A stretch of DNA of 26,975 nt. It comes from CAIUKV01 sp041659105 (GTDB lineage: Bacteria; Actinomycetota; Acidimicrobiia; IMCC26256; PALSA-555). The notes beneath the pieces were generated by a model. The model made no database searches. It saw only the letters and a list, made by a program, of their open reading frames with translations, and had not been told where the DNA came from. Position 1 is the first letter of the stretch; each line of letters begins with the position of its first letter. A program made the translations under genes and the position numbers. Shown here one piece after another: positions 21,626 through 26,975 of the stretch. Where the stretch lies: positions 1 to 26,975 of the forward strand of contig JBAZYX010000051.1 in NCBI GenBank assembly GCA_041659105.1, written 5' to 3'.

Positions 21626-23170
21626 TCACACGCCGCGGGCGGCCCCTTCGGCGCGGGGATCCGACCCCGCGTGGTAGCCGCCCGGCCCGAGCCGGATGGC
21701 GTGGGCGTGGCCCATCGCGGAGTCAAACGCGGGCGCCGCGGCCGTGCGGTGGCCGCGCGCCCGGAGCCCGTCGACCGTCGCGTCGGGGAACCGGTCCTCG
21801 AGGTGCAGCCACCACGTGCCCGGGTCGACCCGCCACCGCGGCGCGGCGATGGCGGAGGCGGGATCGGTGCCGTCGTCGACCATGCGCGACACCAGCTGCA
21901 CGTGCACCTGCGCCTGGGCGTCGCCGCCCATCGTGCCGAACACCGTCCACGGCACCCCGTCGCGCAGCGCGAGCGCGGGGATGAGGGTGTGCAGCGGCCG
22001 CTTGCCCGGCGCGAACACGTTGACGCGGTCGGCGTCGAGGGTGAACGACGCCCCCCGGTTGTGGAGGTTGACGCCCCACTCCGGCACGAACACCCCTGAG
22101 CCGAAGCCGGCGAAGTTCGACTGGATGAGGCTCACGAGGAGCCCGTCGCCGTCGGCCGCGCAGAGGTACGCGGTGCCGCCGCGCTGGGGGAAGCCCGGTT
22201 CGGGGTCGGAGGCCCGGTCGACGTCGAGCGCAGCCCGGCGCGCCTCGACGTACTCGGGCTCCAGCAGCGCGGAGGCCGGGACCGCCATGGCGTCGGGGTC
22301 CGACACGTGCGCGTCGCGGTCGACCAGCGCGAGCTTCACCGCCTCCACCAGCACGTGGGCGCGAGCCACGGGGTCGCCGGGCAGGGAGATCCCGTCGAGG
22401 ATGCGCAGGGCCTCGAGCACCGACACGCCCTGGGTGGGCGGCGGCAGCTCGGCGATGGTGGTGCCCCGGTAGGTCACGGTGAGGGGGTCGCACCACTCCC
22501 CGGCGTGTGCGGCCAGGTCGGCCGGCGCGAGCCCACCGCCCCCGGCCTGCACCGCGGCCGCGACCGCCTCGGCCACCGGTCCCGTGTAGAACCCGTCGGG
22601 TCCGTCCTCGGCGATCCGGGCGAGCAGGCGGGCCGACGCCGGCTGGCGGAAGTGCGTGCCCGCCGCCACGTCCCCGTACTGCGCGGTCCACGACGCCGAG
22701 CGCGCGTACCAGAGCCGCGCCTCCTCGAACGACCCGCCCCCGTGCTCGCTCACCGTGAACCCCTCCGCGGCGAGGCGCACGGCGCCGGTCGCGAGGTCCC
22801 CGAACGACCGGGTGCCCCACCGGTCGAGCAGCGCGAACCAGCCGCCGACCGCCTCGGGCACGGTGACGGTGTCCGCGCCGAAGAACGGCATGCGCCCGTC
22901 ATGGCGCGCGGCGACGTCGGCCGCCGTCACGCCCGCGGGGGCCCGGCCTGCGCCGAGGTAGCCGTGCATCCGGCCGTCCCACACGATGGCGAACAGGTCG
23001 CCGCCGGGACCGCAGAAGTAGGGCGCCACGACCCCCAGGGCCAGGTTGGCCGCGACCGCAGCGTCGACCGCGTTGCCCCCCGAGGCCAGCACCTCCCGCC
23101 CGACCTCGCTCGCGAGGCGGTGGGGCGTCGCCACAGCTCCCCGGGCGAAGCGTGCGTCGTGGTCGTCCAC
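21626..23170 (-). CDS. ggt: Gamma-glutamyltransferase-family protein
   Basis: The 514-residue protein matches the GGT N-terminal nucleophile hydrolases: VATPHRLASEVGREVLASGGNAVDAAVA (13-40), FCGPGGDLFAIVWDG, ELPPPTQGVSVLEAL (241-255), and the predicted autocleavage/nucleophile T333 in GGTAYLCAADGDG followed by SLIQSNFAGFGSG. A mature enzyme would be two chains split before T333. No signal peptide is seen, unlike periplasmic GGTs, so it may act in the cytoplasm, and the substrate may be a gamma-glutamyl or acyl compound. GTG 23170 with GGGTCGAGC just upstream is the likely start; the region between 23171 and 23337 is a divergent promoter region shared with the pilus genes. Confidence 0.92.
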   Translation of the reverse strand: MDDHDARFARGAVATPHRLASEVGREVLASGGNAVDAAVAANLALGVVAPYFCGPGGDLFAIVWDGRMHGYLGAGRAPAGVTAADVAARHDGRMPFFGADTVTVPEAVGGWFALLDRWGTRSFGDLATGAVRLAAEGFTVSEHGGGSFEEARLWYARSASWTAQYGDVAAGTHFRQPASARLLARIAEDGPDGFYTGPVAEAVAAAVQAGGGGLAPADLAAHAGEWCDPLTVTYRGTTIAELPPPTQGVSVLEALRILDGISLPGDPVARAHVLVEAVKLALVDRDAHVSDPDAMAVPASALLEPEYVEARRAALDVDRASDPEPGFPQRGGTAYLCAADGDGLLVSLIQSNFAGFGSGVFVPEWGVNLHNRGASFTLDADRVNVFAPGKRPLHTLIPALALRDGVPWTVFGTMGGDAQAQVHVQLVSRMVDDGTDPASAIAAPRWRVDPGTWWLHLEDRFPDATVDGLRARGHRTAAAPAFDSAMGHAHAIRLGPGGYHAGSDPRAEGAARGV

Positions 23171-23260
23171 CGCTCGACCCTAAACCAGCCGGCCGATGCG
23201 GAGGGCCTCCCCGACGGGCCAAGGATCGACCAAGGGCCGCCGTCGATCCCGCCATCGGCG

Positions 23261-23288
23261 TCAAGTTCCCGTCCCCGCCCGCCGATAC
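23261..23288 (+). promoter_or_regulatory. Sigma28/WhiG-like promoter before the TadE-like gene
   Basis: TCAAGTTC (23261-23268) and GCCGATAC (23281-23288) resemble the FliA/SigD/WhiG consensus (TAAAGTTT, 11 bases, GCCGATAA) with a 12-base spacer. The start site would be near 23296. A perfect hairpin GACCGCCC-TC-GGGCGGTC (23303-23320) then lies in the leader, just before the ribosome site of the gene. Confidence 0.55.
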
Positions 23289-23337
23289 CGGTACTCGGAG
23301 GAGACCGCCCTCGGGCGGTCGGACAATTGGAGCGACA

Positions 23338-23964
23338 GTGGCGGAGCGACCATCCGCGCGACGTAGCCGGTTCCCGGCGCGCCTCGGTGCGCCGGCGTCG
23401 GACACGCGCGCGCGTCCGTTCGGGCGTCGGGGAGCCGACGGCGAGCGGGGCGCCGCGCTCGTCGAGATGGTCCTCGTGCTCCCGCTCCTCCTGATGATCG
23501 TGTTCGGGATCATCGAGTTCGGTACGACTTACAGCAACTACATCGGGTTGCGCGACGGCGTTCGCCAGGCCGCCCGCTCGGCCGCGGTCGGCAACATGGG
23601 CACCTCGACGGACTGCAACCTCGTGGGCGCGAACGAGGCCTCGAGCGAGGTGCGGCGGCTCATGTGCCTCACCAAGGCCCAGGCCGGGCTCGATCCGACC
23701 CAGGTCCGGGTCAAGGTGATCTCGGCCGACTCCAGCTTCTCGGGCGAGGGAACCTTCGCGAAGAACGACGCCGTGATCGTGTGCGCGCAGATCCCGACCA
23801 AGGCGGTGACCGGGTTCCTGGGCAGCGCGCTCGCCGGCCACACGCTCCGCACGAAGGTCGCGATGCGGATCGAGCGCAGCGATCTCGTGGCCACCGCCGG
23901 CGACGAGGACGCACCTCCTGGGGAGGATTGGTCATGGTGCACCTACCAGGCACTCGCAGTTTGA
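23338..23964 (+). CDS. TadE-like pilus assembly protein
   Basis: The 208-residue protein starts with a basic cytoplasmic segment and has the TadE signature GERGAALVEMVLVLPLLLMIVFGIIEFG (35-62), a pseudopilin-like TM helix with E43 and E60, followed by an extracytoplasmic domain with four or more cysteines. TadE-type pseudopilins are processed by a prepilin peptidase and support Flp pilus assembly. GTG 23338 is chosen because GGAG lies 6 bases upstream; the frame is open to 23152 but that part is non-coding leader. It overlaps the TadG-like gene by 31 bp. The strand switches here relative to the rest of the window. Confidence 0.85.
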   Translation: MAERPSARRSRFPARLGAPASDTRARPFGRRGADGERGAALVEMVLVLPLLLMIVFGIIEFGTTYSNYIGLRDGVRQAARSAAVGNMGTSTDCNLVGANEASSEVRRLMCLTKAQAGLDPTQVRVKVISADSSFSGEGTFAKNDAVIVCAQIPTKAVTGFLGSALAGHTLRTKVAMRIERSDLVATAGDEDAPPGEDWSWCTYQALAV

Positions 23965-25487
23965 CGGCGCGCCTCCGCGCGCGCCTCGGGACCCGCATGC
24001 GGGACGACGAACGCGGCGTCGTGCTGATCATGGTCGCGGTCGTGATGGTCGTCGCGCTCGCGATCATGGCGATCGTGGTCGACCTCGGCAACGGTCGCCA
24101 GCAACGGATGCAGGCCCAGTCGGCCGCAGACGCGTCGGCGATCGCCGCGGCCGAAGAGATCGCGTCGGTCGGCGCCGAGTTCACCGGCACGAACCTCCAA
24201 TGGGAGACGGTCGTGCGCGAGGTGAAGATGTACGCGCTGAACAACTTCAGCATGGACGCATCGGCCTGGGTCGGCTGCTCGGACCCCGGCCACCTCGCGT
24301 TCCTCCCCGACACCGCGAACCAGAACACCTGCATCTCGGCCGACCTGGTCGCGTGGCCCAACCCGCAACCCGGCGAGACCACCTGGATCAACAACGTGCG
24401 CGTCCGCACGCCGACCCGCACGATCGAGACCGTCTTCGGCGGCGCGGTCGACGCGAGCTCGCTGTCGACCCAGGCCGTCGCGGTTGCCGGCGTCACCCGC
24501 AAGCGCACGCTCGTGCAGACGTCCGACACCGTCACCACACCGGGCGGCCCGTGCGCGATCTGCATCCTCGCCGACGGGCTCGCCTTCGACGGCCAGAACG
24601 GGGACATCACGGTCACCGGCGGCGGCGTGGTGGTGAACGCCGACCCGCCGGACGGCTTCGCGGCCTCGCTGAACCCCAATGGCCACGTCCGGGTGAATGC
24701 CGCCTCCGGGATCGGCGGGCCCGGCGCTCCGAGCAAGTTCTCGGGCAGCGGCTTCTTCCCGGCGCCCACGACCAAGCCGCCCGTGGCCGATCCACTGGCC
24801 AACCTGCCCGCCTGCGGGTCGAGCCTGCCGGCCCCGGCTCCCTACGCGTCCTGGCCCGGGTGCCCGACGAGCTCGGCGTCGTCGCTCGACGACACCCTCA
24901 ACCCCGGCGTGTACAACTCCGAGATCACCGGCAGCCACACCCTCAATCCCGGGGTGTACGTCCTGAAGGCGGGCATCCGGCTCTCGGGGAACCAGCAGAT
25001 CACGGGGCGCGGCGTCACCTTGTACTTCGCGTGCGCCAACTACCCGAGCCCGTGCTCGGCCACCTCGGAGAGCTTCCGCAACGACTCGGGGATCACCGCC
25101 ACCGGGAACGGGGCCGTGCTGTTGTCCGGGCCCACGGCCGCGACGTGCCAGTCGATCGCGGCCACCTGTCCGTACGTCGGGCTCACGATCTTCGCCGACC
25201 GCAACAACACGAGCACCTTCACGTTCCGGGGCAACGGCACCAACGAGAACGGCTCGGCCGAAGGCAGCACCGGCACGATCTACCTGAAGTCGGGAACGCT
25301 CGATCTCCGGGGCAACGGCTACACGCTCGCGAGCCAGATCATCACCGGCAAGCTCACGATGGACGGCAACCCGTCGGGCATCACGGTCGCCTACGACCTC
25401 AGCCGCAACGCGAGCGAGTCCACGACCACCACGGTGACGACGACGACCGAGGCGTACTCCTACGACGCCACCGGGCTCTCGACCTAG
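23934..25487 (+). CDS. TadG-like protein with large repetitive ectodomain
   Basis: The 517-residue protein has DDERGVVLIMVAVVMVVALAIMAIVVDLGN (24-53), the TadG N-terminal TM, followed by QQRMQAQSAADASAIAAAEEI, the usual TadG helix. After about residue 200 it changes into a Gly/Asn/Thr-rich domain with CAICILADGLAFDGQNGDITVTGGG, two LNPGVY repeats (322-327, 337-342), and SGN/GNG turns (RLSGNQQITGRG, TATGNGAVLL, FRGNGTNENG, LDLRGNGYTL, TMDGNPSGI), typical of a right-handed beta-helix or polymer-like fold. It ends in a Thr-rich tail (497-505). ATG 23934 follows GGGGAGG. It is likely exposed outside the membrane with the Flp pilus; adhesion is a reasonable guess. Confidence 0.85.
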   Translation: MVHLPGTRSLTARLRARLGTRMRDDERGVVLIMVAVVMVVALAIMAIVVDLGNGRQQRMQAQSAADASAIAAAEEIASVGAEFTGTNLQWETVVREVKMYALNNFSMDASAWVGCSDPGHLAFLPDTANQNTCISADLVAWPNPQPGETTWINNVRVRTPTRTIETVFGGAVDASSLSTQAVAVAGVTRKRTLVQTSDTVTTPGGPCAICILADGLAFDGQNGDITVTGGGVVVNADPPDGFAASLNPNGHVRVNAASGIGGPGAPSKFSGSGFFPAPTTKPPVADPLANLPACGSSLPAPAPYASWPGCPTSSASSLDDTLNPGVYNSEITGSHTLNPGVYVLKAGIRLSGNQQITGRGVTLYFACANYPSPCSATSESFRNDSGITATGNGAVLLSGPTAATCQSIAATCPYVGLTIFADRNNTSTFTFRGNGTNENGSAEGSTGTIYLKSGTLDLRGNGYTLASQIITGKLTMDGNPSGITVAYDLSRNASESTTTTVTTTTEAYSYDATGLST

Positions 25488-25570
25488 CGGCGACTCGACC
25501 GCTGCGGACAGGCGCCCCGGGGACGGCCGACGCCGGAGTGAGCGGCAGCCCGAACGTGTGCCCGAACGGG

Positions 25571-25597
25571 TAAAGAACGGCCAAGACCGACCGATGC
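25571..25597 (+). promoter_or_regulatory. Sigma28/WhiG-like promoter before the Flp prepilin gene
   Basis: TAAAGAAC (25571-25578), an 11-base spacer, then ACCGATGC (25590-25597) match the TAAAG...CCGAT pattern. The implied start site near 25605 lies upstream of ATG 25630 but downstream of the alternative starts at 25558 and 25594, which supports the shorter prepilin. Confidence 0.5.
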
Positions 25598-25629
25598 ACC
25601 CCTGGGAACCACGAACACAGGGGCAGGGC

Positions 25630-25902
25630 ATGCAGCGATCCATCTGCACCACGCGACCTCACGCGGGCCGACCGGACCGCGAACGGGGCGCCAACCTCGT
25701 CGAGTACATCCTCCTGGTGGCGCTGATCGCGCTCGCGGTGATCGCCGCGGTCGTGTTCCTGCGCGGCCAGGTCTCGGACAAGTTCGGCGAGGCCGGCTCG
25801 AAGCTGAGCAGCAACGGCGGCGGCGAGCATCTCCAGCTCTGCGGCGCCTGGGTCGCGCGTGACGTGCGCGACGGCGCGGTGGCCGGCGTCGACCCCTGCT
25901 GA
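25630..25902 (+). CDS. flp: Flp-type pilin precursor
   Basis: The 90-residue precursor has a 20-residue basic leader ending in ERG, then A21-N-L-V-E25-Y-I-L-L-V-A-L-I-A-L. Prepilin peptidase would cut after G20, leaving Glu at +5 and Tyr at +6, the Flp hallmark. The TM segment runs to about residue 44. The mature protein would be about 70 residues with a Gly-rich and Cys-containing tail (residues 62-90, C71 and C90), which most Flp pilins lack. ATG 25630 follows AGGGGCAGG. It forms the pilus shaft assembled by a Tad secretion system; the TadA/B/C genes are not in this window. Confidence 0.9.
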   Translation: MQRSICTTRPHAGRPDRERGANLVEYILLVALIALAVIAAVVFLRGQVSDKFGEAGSKLSSNGGGEHLQLCGAWVARDVRDGAVAGVDPC

Positions 25903-25926
25903 CGCAGGGACGCCTCCTCCCCACCG

Positions 25927-26109
25927 GTCGGGCTGGCGGGACTCGGACCCGGGACCTTTGGTCCCCCAAGGGGTGAGAAGGGTGTTCGCCGCGTAGCAGC
26001 AGGTGCCGCACCGTCGCTCCGACCTGCGGTTACGCGAGGGCGACCCGTTCGCTGCGTCCGCAGTGTCCGGTCCGATCGCTCGCGATTCCTAGCGGATTGT
26101 TCGCCGGGC
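25927..26109. repeat. Repeat A, ~183-bp direct repeat with tRNA T-arm-like segment
   Basis: It starts GTCGGGCTG and ends TAGCGGATTGTTCGCCGGGC, in the gap 25903-26163. It matches repeat B (26703-26883) in the same orientation with scattered differences. The strongest block is the GGGACCTTTGGTCCCCC hairpin region (25951-25967) and GACCTGCGGTTxCGCGAGG. Read on the minus strand, the first 40 bases resemble the T-arm and 3' acceptor end of a tRNA, but no full cloverleaf is present. Confidence 0.75.
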
Positions 26110-26147
26110 CGCCCTCGGGGGCGGAGCGGTCGGCGGGTTCGGGCGCT

Positions 26148-26171
26148 GTGTATGCTGATTTGCATGCACAC
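26148..26171 (+). promoter_or_regulatory. Leaderless promoter and operator-like inverted repeat of the MazEF-type pair
   Basis: TATGCT (26151-26156) ends seven bases before ATG 26164, the spacing expected when transcription starts at the ATG. No ribosome site is present. TGTATGC and GCATGCA form an imperfect inverted repeat across this site, a plausible operator for antitoxin autoregulation. Confidence 0.5.
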
Positions 26172-26358
26172 GACCAGTGTCCGTATCGACACCATTACGC
26201 ACCACGAGCTCAAGCGCCTCGCCGCCGAGCTGAACACGACGGTCGGCAACACCGTGTCCCTGGCCGTGCGCGCACTCCGACAAGACCGCGTCGGGGCCGA
26301 CCTGACCACGCCCCTCCGGGACGACGAGGCGGCTTGGCTCGATGCCGAGCTCGGGTGA
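26164..26358 (+). CDS. MazE/RHH-type antitoxin
   Basis: The 64-residue protein reads MHTTSVRIDTITHHELKRLA, a short beta strand followed by two helices (TTVGNTVSLAVRALRQDR), as in ribbon-helix-helix antitoxins, then an acidic C-terminal tail (LRDDEAAWLDAELG) that would bind the toxin. ATG 26164 is chosen over 26152 because of the leaderless-promoter spacing. It overlaps the MazF-like gene by 17 bp, a typical TA arrangement. Confidence 0.8.
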   Translation: MHTTSVRIDTITHHELKRLAAELNTTVGNTVSLAVRALRQDRVGADLTTPLRDDEAAWLDAELG

Positions 26359-26683
26359 CGTCGTCGATCTCGAGCTCGGCACCCCCGAGGGACGGGAGAC
26401 GGGCTTTCGTCATCCCGCGGTCTTGGTGACGGCACAGCGGATCCTCGACGCCGCACCGTCGGTCGTGCACGTGGTTCCGCTCACCACGACGATCCGAGGG
26501 TTCCATTCCGAGGTCGTCGTCGAACCCGACCCGACCAATGGTCTCGACGACGTGTCGGCCGCGCAGTGCCAGCACATCCGCGCGGTCTCGCCACACCGGA
26601 TCCTCTCGGTGCGCGGCAACGTCGGCGCGACGGTGCTCGCCCAGCTCCGAGAGACGATCGCCGTCATCCTCGACCTCCCCTGA
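26342..26683 (+). CDS. mazF: MazF/PemK-family endoribonuclease toxin
   Basis: The 113-residue protein matches MazF: GDVVDLELGTPEGRETGFRHPAVLVTAQ (5-32), VVPLTTTIRGFHSEVVVEP (42-60) with the T-x-x-R catalytic segment, VSAAQCQHIRAVSPHRI (69-85) and the last helix GATVLAQLRETIAVILDL. MazF toxins cut single-stranded RNA at short motifs and are held inactive by the cognate antitoxin. Length is normal. The gene starts inside the antitoxin gene, giving translational coupling. The pair is flanked by repeats A and B with almost nothing else between them. Confidence 0.9.
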   Translation: MPSSGDVVDLELGTPEGRETGFRHPAVLVTAQRILDAAPSVVHVVPLTTTIRGFHSEVVVEPDPTNGLDDVSAAQCQHIRAVSPHRILSVRGNVGATVLAQLRETIAVILDLP

Positions 26684-26702
26684 ACGGTCCAGGGGTCTTG
26701 CA

Positions 26703-26883
26703 GTCGGGCTGCCGGGATTCGAACCCGGGACCTTTGGTCCCCCAGGGGTGAGCGGGGTGTCCGCTGCCTCCAACGCTGTGCAAGACAGTACCGCTGACCT
26801 GCGGTTTCGCGAGGACCGTCGTCCGCTGCAACCGCTCCGTCCGGCCGGTTCTCCCAGGATTCTTAGCGGATTATTGGCCGGGC
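26703..26883. repeat. Repeat B, ~181-bp direct repeat with tRNA T-arm-like segment
   Basis: This is the second copy of repeat A, with the better-preserved T-arm-like block CCGGGATTCGAACCCGGG (26712-26729). It fills most of the gap from 26684 to the window end. Together the repeats bracket only the MazEF-type pair (about 590 bp between them). Confidence 0.75.
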
Positions 26884-26889
26884 AGCGCG

Positions 26890-26975
26890 CTCTCAGGGTG
26901 TGTGGTTCCGGTTCATGGTTGACACTGCGGCTCCGGTACGTGGGTGACACTTCGCGGACGCGGGTCCGGTTGCTG
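26890..26975. mobile_element. Possible insertion-sequence end (cut by window edge)
   Basis: Two related segments, CCGGTTCATGGTTGACACT and CCGGTACGTGGGTGACACT, follow each other as imperfect direct repeats. Repeated TGACAC-type motifs near an edge resemble ends of IS481-like elements as I recall them. No transposase is visible inside the window, so this is tentative. Confidence 0.3.

Noticed and set aside
25558..25629. Longer Flp precursor starting at GTG 25558 or ATG 25594
   Set aside because: These starts lie upstream of the inferred transcript start, and a 20-residue leader from 25630 with a good ribosome site already gives a normal prepilin.
26703..26745. tRNA gene on the minus strand
   Set aside because: Only a T-arm and acceptor-like 3' end can be paired; no D-arm, anticodon arm or 5' acceptor partner is found.

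Overview
The window is very GC-rich, rich in GTG starts, and arranged in tightly overlapping operons, which points to a high-GC actinobacterium. The core gene order (CDP-alcohol phosphatidyltransferase, GcvH, GarA-type FHA protein, FtsR-type MerR, DUF151 protein, ResR-type MerR, GcvT, GcvP) resembles the Mycobacterium tuberculosis Rv1822-Rv1832 neighbourhood. The mannose-1-phosphate guanylyltransferase/PMM-like fusion, the zinc-ribbon FHA protein and the Flp pilus genes suggest a deep-branching actinobacterium such as Acidimicrobiia; this placement is inference.

Layout: 1-342 is the N-terminal part of a DUF222/13E12-type gene (minus strand, cut by the window edge) whose start codon lies inside a perfect actinobacterial SOS box. 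An APH-type phosphotransferase (391-1404), a 28-bp dif-like XerCD site (1466-1493) and a ParD-like/zeta-type toxin-antitoxin pair (1539-2572) follow. From 2803 to 23170 all recognised genes lie on the minus strand and are transcribed right to left: gamma-glutamyltransferase; a cox-type maturation set (MoxR ATPase, VWA protein, two XdhC/CoxI-family proteins) with an SDR; the pgsA-like gene and the nucleotidyltransferase fusion; gcvH, a LipM-like octanoyltransferase, garA, two 20-codon mini-ORFs, ftsR-like merR, hpt, DUF151, a TrkA-type K+ channel; then a promoter/operator, resR-like merR, a nuclease-like gene and gcvT; a strong terminator; a tandem glycine riboswitch and gcvP; and finally a DyP peroxidase.

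From 23338 the strand switches. A TadE-like gene, a TadG-like gene with a large repetitive ectodomain, and a Flp prepilin form a small pilus locus. Both of its transcription units are preceded by sigma28/WhiG-like promoter motifs. The right end holds a MazEF-type pair between two ~180-bp diverged direct repeats that contain a tRNA T-arm-like segment, followed by a possible insertion-sequence end.

Functionally, the centre couples glycine cleavage (gcvP, gcvT, gcvH and lipoylation of GcvH) with regulators of metabolism and division (GarA, FtsR, ResR homologues). The flanks carry defence, stress or mobile features: SOS-linked DUF222, two toxin-antitoxin pairs, a dif-like site and repeats.
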